A stretch of DNA of 38,465 nt from DAOSCP01 sp035379625 (GTDB taxonomy: Bacteria; Bacteroidota; Ignavibacteria; Ignavibacteriales; DAOSCP01). The notes under the pieces are model-generated. The model was given only the letters and a program-made list of their open reading frames with translations, did not search any database and was not told the DNA's origin. Positions 30,952 to 38,465 of the stretch are shown here, in pieces. The DNA lies in contig DAOSVM010000024.1 of NCBI GenBank assembly GCA_035379625.1, positions 1 to 38,465 of the forward strand. Direction: 5' to 3'. A program made the translations under genes and the position numbers. How positions within the stretch are numbered: the stretch's first letter is position 1; each line of letters starts with the position of its first letter.

Positions 30952-33858
30952 ATGCTAATTAAAACAACAAAGTTATATTTGCTATTTTTAATGTTCATGC
31001 TCCCAGCTTTATTGTTAGGACAGGCGAACGTTGGTAAAATAGTTGGAAAGGTAGTAGATGAAGAGACCAATGAACCTGTACAGGGAGCAACTATAATATT
31101 AAAAGGAACTAATAAAGGTGCAAAAACCGATTTAGAAGGAAAATATTTTATCTTAAATATTGTACCTGGTACTTATGAAGTTGAAGTTAAATCAATAGGG
31201 TATAAGACAAAATTAGTTGAAGAAGTAAGAGTTGTTGGTGGTATAACATATGAATTAAATGTTGCCTTAGGGAAAGGTGACATACAATTAAAGGTCGTTG
31301 AGGTAAAAGCTAAAAAATTGGTAGAAGAAAAAGCTACAAATACTGTAAAAGTAGTAGATGCGAATGAAATATCACGTTTACCTGTAAAAGGTGTTGAAAA
31401 CATAGCAGCATTACAAGCAGGCGTAGTTAAATCTGGTGAAGCAGCAGATAGAAATGCTACTTTGAATGTAAGAGGTGGTAGAGGTAATGAAGTATTATTT
31501 ATTGTTGATGGCGTACCACAAAATGATATCTTTGGTGGAGGAAATACATCACAAGTTAGTAGTTCAGCTATTGAACAAATGACGTTTCAAGTAGGTGGCT
31601 TTGAAGCTAAATTTGGGCAAGCACAATCAGGAGTCATCAGTATTACTACCAAAAGAGGTTCACCTAACTATGCAGTATTTGGTGATGTTGTGACTTCATC
31701 TTTTACAGATAAATATGGATATAATCTTTATACATTGAACTTAAGTGGTCCTTTTATGCCTGGTAATGCTGATCATACTTTCTTTATATCAGGCGAAAGA
31801 GGTTGGTTCAGAGAGCCCAATCCTTCATCAGAGGAAATATACTTTGGATCAATAAATAAAAAATATGAAGTTAGACCAAATTCTTCCTCAGGTTTATGGA
31901 GAATTACAGCAAGAACTAATCATAATTTTGGTGATTTTAACGTAAGACTAGGTGCTAATATCAATACAAGAGATAATCATTCATATATTCATACTTATGC
32001 TAAGAATAATACTGAACATAATCCAAGACAAGTATTATTTAATGGTTCATACAATGTAAAAATATCACAAAATTTAAGTGCAACAACATATTGGAATTTA
32101 AATATTGGTTATAAAAAATTGAATTATAAAACTGGGGATGGAGTACATTTTGATAGAATATGGGATTATGGTGATTCAGTTATTAATTCAAAATTAGTAG
32201 CACCTGGTGATGTATATCAGTCATGGGGATATAGAGTATCTACAGATAAATACGGTATGTTTTATAAGAAAGGTAGAGTAAGCAATAGTTTTGTAAAAAG
32301 AGATGATGATGCATTCAATATTGATTTTGATTTCACATCACAGTTGAATAAACACTTAGTTGAATTTGGTGCTGGTATAAATTATAATATATTAAGATAT
32401 TATGGAATTGCACCAGCAATGTTGGCATACTATAAAGAAAAGAAAAAAGATATGCCAATTGAATTGATGTTCCATAATTTACAACCTTTCTTTTTTGGAT
32501 ATGATGTCACAGGTTCTTCTAAGACATCAGTTGGTTCATCTACAGAAACGAAGACAATTACCTATCAAGGTGAAACATCAACTGTAACTACAAAACAAGC
32601 TCCAAAAACACCTATAATAGGTTATGCATATATACAAGATAGGTACGAGTTAAATGACTTAGTATTGAACATTGGTTTAAGAATGGATTATTTTGATACA
32701 AAGGCCAAAGTATTAAAAGATATGTCATTACCATATGCAGGTGGAACAAATCCGAATGAATATGATGATGGTGATTTTACAGAAAAAAAACCAGAAATTA
32801 ATTTTTCGCCACGTATTGGGTTAGGTTTCCCTGTAACTGATAAAACAGTTTTCCATGCTCAATATGGTAAATTTATTCAACAACCACCTTTAAGTGATGT
32901 TTATACAAACGTATATGAATTAAATCAATTAATCACAGACCAAAATTTAACAGTTACAAACGGCGATGTAAAAAGTGAAACTACAACACAATATGAATTA
33001 GGTTTTAATCAGATATTTGGTGATAATGTAGCAGCAATAAATGTAACAGCGTTTTATAAAAATACACGAGGTTTGTTAAATAACCAGACATATTTTTACT
33101 ATAGAGATCCTAATAAAGCTGGTCAAGTTTTTAGATATATTGGAACTACTAATACTGACTTTGGGACAGTGAAAGGTTTAGCTATTACTGTAGATGTTCC
33201 CAAAATAAGTTATTTCTCACTGAATATTGACTATACATATTCTATCGCTGAAGGTACAGGTTCTTCTACAAGTTCTAACTTTGTTGCAGCATTTAGAAAT
33301 GATAATGGTCAAATTCCAAAAGTAATTGCGCCTTTAGATTTTGATCAAAGACACACAGGAATAGTTAATTTAAACTTCTTTGCACCAAAAGGACAATTAG
33401 GAATTTTTGAATTAGTTAATGCTAATCTTTTATTATCATTTGCCAGTGGTAGACCTTACACACCACTTGAATCACAAAATTTAATTGCAGGTTCAACTAA
33501 CTTTGGTGATACAAAAGGTTATGTTAACTCAGCTACAGGACCAGGTAATTATAGATTTGATTTGAAAGTTGAAAAAACTTTTGCAATGAATAATCTTACA
33601 ATTACCCCATATGTTTGGATTGAAAATTTGTTTAATACAGAATTAGTAAATTCAGTATATCAATCAACAGGTGACCCAAGAACTACTGGATGGTTAGAAA
33701 CAGAAGAAGCTAAAGCAATTATAGCAGGAAAAGGTCCAGTTGATGGTAAAAATTATGCTGAAGATTATAAATCACTTGAAAGAACACCAGGTATGTTTAG
33801 TATTCCTAGATTAATAAAACTTGGTGTTAAAGTTAACTTTACAAATATCAAATTTTAG
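30952..33858 (+). CDS. TonB-dependent outer-membrane receptor with carboxypeptidase-regulatory-like domain
   Basis: The 968-residue protein has a signal peptide (about 1-24), a beta-sandwich CarboxypepD_reg-like domain (about 28-113, GKVVDEETNEPVQGATI...), a plug domain (about 128-236, with NVRGGRGNEVLFIVDGVPQND and a GQAQSGVISITT end) and a C-terminal 22-strand barrel rich in aromatic residues. This is SusC-like architecture, but no SusD lipoprotein gene is adjacent. It would import a TonB-dependent ligand, unknown here. I chose ATG 30952, preceded by AAGGAG (30941-30946), over the upstream GTG. The next gene starts 29 bases downstream, so the two are probably one operon. Confidence 0.88.
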   Translation: MLIKTTKLYLLFLMFMLPALLLGQANVGKIVGKVVDEETNEPVQGATIILKGTNKGAKTDLEGKYFILNIVPGTYEVEVKSIGYKTKLVEEVRVVGGITYELNVALGKGDIQLKVVEVKAKKLVEEKATNTVKVVDANEISRLPVKGVENIAALQAGVVKSGEAADRNATLNVRGGRGNEVLFIVDGVPQNDIFGGGNTSQVSSSAIEQMTFQVGGFEAKFGQAQSGVISITTKRGSPNYAVFGDVVTSSFTDKYGYNLYTLNLSGPFMPGNADHTFFISGERGWFREPNPSSEEIYFGSINKKYEVRPNSSSGLWRITARTNHNFGDFNVRLGANINTRDNHSYIHTYAKNNTEHNPRQVLFNGSYNVKISQNLSATTYWNLNIGYKKLNYKTGDGVHFDRIWDYGDSVINSKLVAPGDVYQSWGYRVSTDKYGMFYKKGRVSNSFVKRDDDAFNIDFDFTSQLNKHLVEFGAGINYNILRYYGIAPAMLAYYKEKKKDMPIELMFHNLQPFFFGYDVTGSSKTSVGSSTETKTITYQGETSTVTTKQAPKTPIIGYAYIQDRYELNDLVLNIGLRMDYFDTKAKVLKDMSLPYAGGTNPNEYDDGDFTEKKPEINFSPRIGLGFPVTDKTVFHAQYGKFIQQPPLSDVYTNVYELNQLITDQNLTVTNGDVKSETTTQYELGFNQIFGDNVAAINVTAFYKNTRGLLNNQTYFYYRDPNKAGQVFRYIGTTNTDFGTVKGLAITVDVPKISYFSLNIDYTYSIAEGTGSSTSSNFVAAFRNDNGQIPKVIAPLDFDQRHTGIVNLNFFAPKGQLGIFELVNANLLLSFASGRPYTPLESQNLIAGSTNFGDTKGYVNSATGPGNYRFDLKVEKTFAMNNLTITPYVWIENLFNTELVNSVYQSTGDPRTTGWLETEEAKAIIAGKGPVDGKNYAEDYKSLERTPGMFSIPRLIKLGVKVNFTNIKF

Positions 33859-33887
33859 TAAATTTGTAACAAATATTGGAAATAAAA

Positions 33888-36800
33888 ATGAGAAAGAAGA
33901 GCAAATTTTTATTTCAACTTTCAGTAATATTACTTGCCACAATAGGCGTTTTGAGAGCTGAAGTTGATCAAACAGGACCAATAAATAAGACATATAAATC
34001 TTATAAAAAAGGTTCAGACGCATACTTTATGAATATAAATAATATTAAGATGCCTATGAACTATGAAGGTGTTTTAGCTGATGTTCAGATGACAGTTAAC
34101 GGTGTTACAGTAAAAGGCGGTACATATTCAAACACGGATAATAAATATGAATTCGCGTTCTCAGGTGGTTTTTTTATGACAGGTAAAACGCCTGGGAGAG
34201 AAAAAGTTTGGGGTAATGGCGTTGCTTCAGCTTCTAGAGTTCAAGATTATATTGCAGGTACAAAAAAATATCCCAAAACTGATTCTAAAGTTGCACTTTA
34301 TATTTTAGATAAAAGCGATCCTGATTTTGGAGAAAGTTGGAGGGACTGGAAAGATGCTGTTGAATTAGGAGCTTATTTTTATGATGGAGATAATGATGGT
34401 GTTTATGATCCAAAAGATAAAAATGGCAATGGGAAATGGGATCCAGATGAAGATAGACCTGATCTATTAGGTGACCAAACAGTTTGGTGTGTATACAATG
34501 ATGGTGTTGAACAAGCAAAAAGACGCTTTACTGCAGTTGAACCACAAGGAATTGAAGTAAGACAAACAGTTTTTGGTTTTGCATCTAAAGGGCTTTTAGG
34601 GAATATACTTTTTGTAAGATATAATGTTGTAAATACTGGAATGAAAGCAGATATTATTGATTCATGTTTATTTGGAGCTTGGGCAGATCCAGATTTAGGT
34701 GGTTCTTCTTATTATAGTAATGATCTTGTTGGTTGTGACGTCCCAAGAAATGCGGGTTATGTATATAACGATAAATTGATGGCTGGTGAAGTGCCACTTT
34801 GCTTTTATATGGACTTTTTCCAAGGACCAATAAATTATATACCAGGCGTAACATTTACTGATGTTGACGGAGATGGTTTATATACAGAAGGAAAAGATAC
34901 ACCAATAACAAACGGTTTTGATAAACTAGGGCCTATAGATGAAAAATATCCAAATAAGTTTAAACAAAAATTATATGTGTATGAAAATGGTAATTTAGTT
35001 GAAAAAATAATCAATGTTAAAAATACTTATCCTGGTTCAAAAAATATGGGTATTTATTCATTCATTCATTATCAACAATCTGATCCGCAGTTAGGGGATC
35101 CTAATTATGAATATGAATTAAGAAATTACATGTTAGGATTAGACAAAGAGGGAAAATCTCTTGATCCTTGTACATGGTATTTATCAAAAGCTAATTTCGC
35201 TGGTTGCGCTACAACAAATAATAAATTGTGGTATTCTGGAGATCCTATAACAGGAACAGGTTGGTTAAATAATAAGCCAACTGATCAAAGACAAATGACA
35301 AGTACAGGTTATTTCAGGTTAATAAAAGGTATTCCTGTTAATATAGTTGTTGCTTATGTAGTGGGGAATGGAAATGATAATAATTCTGCTATCTTGCAAG
35401 CAAGAAAAGTAGATGATTTTGCTCAAAGTATTTATGATAAGAACTTTAAAGCATTAACACCACCGGAAAAGCCAGTTATTAAAGTTGAAAGTGGTGATAA
35501 CTATATTGACCTAGTTTGGAAAGCTGATAATATTGCAACTTATGATAAACAAGATAGTGCAGCTGGTATACATATTACAAGTGCTAAATTTCATGGATTT
35601 AATGTTTATGCATTTTTAACAAATAGCACATCAGAGAAGGTTAATAATGTTGATAATATTAAGTTGATTAAATCATTTTATATTAAGAATAATATTGGGA
35701 AAATATTTAAGAAAGATGAAGAAACACAAGGCTTTAAATTATTATATGATACGGCAGTAGCTACACGAATTGATAAAAATTTACTAGTAGATCCCAATAC
35801 ATCCACAATTAGATATAGAATTACTACTGATCCTTTTACTGGTCAACCTTTAATTAAAGGTAAAATGTATAACTTTGCTGTTACTTCGGTAGCATTAAAC
35901 TATTTGAACTTAAAATCAAAAAATATTAAAAAATCTAATGGAAGACCATATATTGCTATTGAAACAGGTGCACCAAAAGATGATTATTATTTTGATAATG
36001 TAGGTGATTCTGCTATAACTAGTGAATTGGAAAACCAATTAGAGCTCTTTAGTGTTGAATGCGGTAAAGATGCTTATACATATACAAAATCTCAATATTT
36101 AACTACAAGCAAAGTTAAATCTATTTCAATTACTGATGTTCGATTAGATATTGTAGATAAAACTCAAATGAAAAATGCAAATTATACTATAGTTTTCACA
36201 GTTGACTCGACTGCTACAAAATATGATCCTAGATGGTCATTAATAAGGAAATTAGTTGGAAGTAATGTTGTAGATACCTTAGTAAAAAAATCTAATAAAT
36301 TTTCTTATGAAGCTGACTATGGTTTAACTGAATTAATAGATGGTTTTATTGTAAGAGTAAAATATGTGACACCAAAATTAGGTACTCCAATATTCGAAGG
36401 TAAAGGTAAGTGGTTAAATGAATACTCCGCTGAAAGAGGTACTGGTATCTTTTATTTGGGTACAGATATAGCAGAAGGTGCTAATGTTTCAAATTTAGTT
36501 ATTGATGGTATTAAAGCTAAAAATAGTACTTATGCAAAAATAGGACGTGCTAGAAATATAGAACTAAGATTTACAAAAACTAATTCTGGTATGGCTTACA
36601 GATACATTAATGGAGTTTTTGGAACTGCGGTGAATAGAAAAACAACTAATATTTATGCTGGAGCTGTAACTGCTGCAGATACTAATGGAACAGGTATTGC
36701 AATTAATCCAACCACTGGCACAGCTGATGGTTATGTACCAGTTCCATTTACAGCCTGGGTAAATGATGAAACTTATGGCGAAAAGCGTCAATTAGCTGTT

Positions 36801-37616
36801 GGATTTGTCGAAAGAGTTAAGAAAGATGGTGGAAATCCAGATGGTGTATGGAACCCTGGAGATTCTTTGAAGAAATCATTTGAATATATTATTATTTTCG
36901 ATGAACCTTATAAAGCATCTGGTGATCAAAAATTATTGACGGGTGGTGAATTTACCTTAAGTGATGGAACTAAAAAAACTTTATGGGCTGATTTAAGTGG
37001 TAAATGGTTAGAAAGAAAATCAACAACTTCAGTACCAGCATCTATGCCTGCTAACGTTGTACTTAATGATTATGAAAAAATGAAACTCAACTCTGTTTGG
37101 TTATCAGGTTTATACGCTGTAGGTTTAGAATTTAAGAAAGGTGTTGTTGAAAGTAGTGATAATGTTAATATCATTGATGGCGATAAAATAACATTGCCTA
37201 TAGCAACTTATCCAATAACAAACAGTGAAACATTTACTGTTAATACTAATGATAAAGGTGAATTTTCTGCAGAAGAAAAACGTGCATTATTTGAAAAAGT
37301 AAATGTATTCCCAAATCCTTTGTATGCATACAATTCAAATAACAAAGGTAATGCTGATGAACCTTATGTTACATTTAGTAATTTACCAGTTAATGAACCT
37401 TTAACAATTAAGATATATTCACTTTCAGGTGCTTTAGTAAGAGAAATAGAAGTACCTAATACAACTAGCCCATTTGTATCATGGGATTTGAAAAATAGTG
37501 ACGAATTGAGAGTAGCATCAGGTATGTATATAGCTGTTATTCACTCACCTAATTATGGTGATAAGGTATTAAAGTTTGCAGTAATTATGCCACAAAAACA
37601 AATTCCAAAATACTAA
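33888..37616 (+). CDS. Large secreted protein with T9SS-type C-terminus
   Basis: The product of about 1242 residues has a signal peptide (MRKKSKFLFQ... to LRAE). An acidic, calcium-binding-like run of D-x-D-x-D repeats lies near 34384-34455 (YDGDNDGVYDPKDKNGNG, then KWDPDED), and a second DVDGDGLYTEG near 34860. The middle has fibronectin-type-III-like segments (KPVIKVESGDNYIDLVWKA) and no catalytic motif I recognise. The C-terminal 110 residues (VFPNPLYAYNS, LTIKIYSLSGALVREI, GMYIAVI, KVLKFAVI) form a T9SS-type sorting domain, with an unusual extension ending in KQIPKY. I chose ATG 33888 over an in-frame TTG at 33876. It lies 29 bases after the TonB receptor and 61 before the PorV/PorQ-like gene. 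Confidence 0.8.
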   Translation: MRKKSKFLFQLSVILLATIGVLRAEVDQTGPINKTYKSYKKGSDAYFMNINNIKMPMNYEGVLADVQMTVNGVTVKGGTYSNTDNKYEFAFSGGFFMTGKTPGREKVWGNGVASASRVQDYIAGTKKYPKTDSKVALYILDKSDPDFGESWRDWKDAVELGAYFYDGDNDGVYDPKDKNGNGKWDPDEDRPDLLGDQTVWCVYNDGVEQAKRRFTAVEPQGIEVRQTVFGFASKGLLGNILFVRYNVVNTGMKADIIDSCLFGAWADPDLGGSSYYSNDLVGCDVPRNAGYVYNDKLMAGEVPLCFYMDFFQGPINYIPGVTFTDVDGDGLYTEGKDTPITNGFDKLGPIDEKYPNKFKQKLYVYENGNLVEKIINVKNTYPGSKNMGIYSFIHYQQSDPQLGDPNYEYELRNYMLGLDKEGKSLDPCTWYLSKANFAGCATTNNKLWYSGDPITGTGWLNNKPTDQRQMTSTGYFRLIKGIPVNIVVAYVVGNGNDNNSAILQARKVDDFAQSIYDKNFKALTPPEKPVIKVESGDNYIDLVWKADNIATYDKQDSAAGIHITSAKFHGFNVYAFLTNSTSEKVNNVDNIKLIKSFYIKNNIGKIFKKDEETQGFKLLYDTAVATRIDKNLLVDPNTSTIRYRITTDPFTGQPLIKGKMYNFAVTSVALNYLNLKSKNIKKSNGRPYIAIETGAPKDDYYFDNVGDSAITSELENQLELFSVECGKDAYTYTKSQYLTTSKVKSISITDVRLDIVDKTQMKNANYTIVFTVDSTATKYDPRWSLIRKLVGSNVVDTLVKKSNKFSYEADYGLTELIDGFIVRVKYVTPKLGTPIFEGKGKWLNEYSAERGTGIFYLGTDIAEGANVSNLVIDGIKAKNSTYAKIGRARNIELRFTKTNSGMAYRYINGVFGTAVNRKTTNIYAGAVTAADTNGTGIAINPTTGTADGYVPVPFTAWVNDETYGEKRQLAVGFVERVKKDGGNPDGVWNPGDSLKKSFEYIIIFDEPYKASGDQKLLTGGEFTLSDGTKKTLWADLSGKWLERKSTTSVPASMPANVVLNDYEKMKLNSVWLSGLYAVGLEFKKGVVESSDNVNIIDGDKITLPIATYPITNSETFTVNTNDKGEFSAEEKRALFEKVNVFPNPLYAYNSNNKGNADEPYVTFSNLPVNEPLTIKIYSLSGALVREIEVPNTTSPFVSWDLKNSDELRVASGMYIAVIHSPNYGDKVLKFAVIMPQKQIPKY

Positions 37617-37623
37617 TAATCTA

Positions 37624-37649
37624 CTACATACCGGGTTCCCGGTATGTAG
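37624..37649. terminator. Perfect hairpin between the T9SS protein and PorV-like genes
   Basis: CTACATACCGGG (37624-37635) and CCCGGTATGTAG (37638-37649) form a perfect 12-bp inverted repeat with a two-base centre (11 bp with a GTTC loop in RNA). No T-run follows, so it may be a processing, attenuation or mRNA-stability element rather than a full terminator. Confidence 0.5.
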
Positions 37650-37677
37650 AATTTCAAAAAAAATGGAGTTTATAGAT

Positions 37678-38465
37678 ATGAAAAAGTTTTTAATGTTACT
37701 TATAATAAATGTATTGCTATTTGCAGGTGATGTATCCCGTAAAGGGACAACTGGTGCAGATGAATTATTAATCCCAGTTGGTGCAAGGAGTATAGCTACT
37801 GCAGGAGCATTTGTCGCTAATTCACAAGGACTAGAAGCAATATATTATAACCCTGCTGGTTTAGCTGCTTATCAAGGAAGTGGTGAAATGATGTTTAGTT
37901 ATATGTCTTATTTAGCAGATATTAAGCTTAGCTATTTTGCTGCTTCTTTTAATGATAAATCATTGGGTTCAGTTGCTTTAAGTGTTAAGAACCTTGATTT
38001 TGGTAAAATTAATGTTACAACTACTTCAAAGCCAGATGGTGATGGTAGTACATATAGTCCAACATTCTTAACTACTAATTTAACTTATGCTAAAGTTATA
38101 ACTGATCGTGTTACTGCAGGTGCAAATATGAAAATTATTTATGAGAAAATAGGTAATGCCAGTGCAACTGGTGTAGGATTAGATTTTGGTGTACAATATA
38201 AATTTGATGAATTACCTTTATGGTTGGGAGCAGCTATAAAAAATGTTGGTACTAATATGAGATTCTCAGGTCAAGATTTGCAACAAAAATATTATCCTGT
38301 TAACAATATATTTGATGCTAAACCTGTAACTTCTGAGATTGTTACAGAAGAATTTGAAATACCGAGCTATTTTGAACTTTCAATGGCATATGATTACAAA
38401 TTTGATGATGATATAAGCTTATTAACTGGTTTTAACTTTAGAAATAATAATGCTATGGAAGATTT
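37678..38465 (+). CDS. PorV/PorQ-family outer-membrane protein, cut by window end
   Basis: The reading frame is open from ATG 37678 to the window end (about 262 codons) with no stop, so the C-terminus is missing. It starts with a signal peptide (MKKFLMLLIINVLLFAGDV), then the family signature: IPVGARSIATAGAFVAN followed by the EAIYYNPAGLA motif of PorV/PorQ/UPF0164 barrels, and alternating beta strands (FSYMSYLADIKLSYFAASF, GVGLDFGVQYKF, LGAAIKNVG). PorV proteins shuttle T9SS cargo to the attachment machinery. GGAG (37665-37668) precedes the ATG. It lies directly after the large T9SS-type protein, which suggests a functional link. Confidence 0.85.
   Translation, partial: MKKFLMLLIINVLLFAGDVSRKGTTGADELLIPVGARSIATAGAFVANSQGLEAIYYNPAGLAAYQGSGEMMFSYMSYLADIKLSYFAASFNDKSLGSVALSVKNLDFGKINVTTTSKPDGDGSTYSPTFLTTNLTYAKVITDRVTAGANMKIIYEKIGNASATGVGLDFGVQYKFDELPLWLGAAIKNVGTNMRFSGQDLQQKYYPVNNIFDAKPVTSEIVTEEFEIPSYFELSMAYDYKFDDDISLLTGFNFRNNNAMED

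Overview
The window is an AT-rich bacterial chromosome segment from a draft assembly: it contains a scaffold gap of exactly 100 N. Three things point to the Bacteroidota/Chlorobiota side of the tree, most likely an Ignavibacteria/Kapabacteria-like lineage. These are secreted proteins with type IX secretion (T9SS) C-terminal sorting domains (NYPNPFNPTT type), a PorV/PorQ-family outer-membrane protein, and a TonB-dependent receptor with an N-terminal carboxypeptidase-regulatory-like domain. The promoters I can read are close to TTGACA-N16/17-TATAAT rather than the Bacteroidetes -33/-7 type, which fits a deep branch outside Bacteroidia proper. The taxon is inferred, not demonstrated.

Layout. 1-2.4 kb: small lipoprotein, MenH-like hydrolase (minus strand), fold-type III PLP enzyme. 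2.47-2.84 kb: RNase P RNA. 2.9-8.5 kb: recJ, clpB, a membrane-anchored TlpA/ResA-like thioredoxin, and a small coiled-coil protein. 8.6-14.6 kb: a tightly coupled carotenoid operon (crtB, fused CrtYc-CrtYd lycopene cyclase, cruF, a CruD-like acyltransferase, a CruC-like glycosyltransferase, a TPR protein, crtI). 14.6-20.9 kb: AhpC, a hybrid sensor kinase, a convergent TPR protein and glyS. 20.9-21.7 kb: a gene-free region with two hairpin repeats and an AATATATT-rich array. 21.7-28.3 kb: LysE-like exporter, three surface-polysaccharide genes, a type 1 RNase H and a sugar-nucleotide epimerase. 28.5-38.5 kb: trxA, then a T9SS-exported protein, a TonB-dependent receptor, a giant T9SS-type protein and a PorV/PorQ-like protein cut by the window end.

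How the genes fit together. The carotenoid genes suffice on paper for phytoene -> lycopene -> gamma-carotene -> 1'-hydroxy-gamma-carotene -> glucoside -> acylated glucoside, a polar membrane pigment like those of green sulfur bacteria. The crtI frame is broken by one apparently missing T in a T-run, which may be a sequencing error. The polysaccharide genes make a lipid-linked sugar, extend it and include an unusual glycosyltransferase fused to a degenerate phosphoglycosyltransferase. The last block looks like an outer-membrane uptake/secretion unit.

The most unexpected signal is a dispersed intergenic repeat family, four copies in both orientations. A conserved arm of about 26 nt (AGCTCRGACRGTRTAAGC...) is followed by a GC-rich hairpin whose stem sequence differs between copies while pairing is preserved. 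Three copies have a second small hairpin and end at AAAAT. I do not recognise it as a described family.
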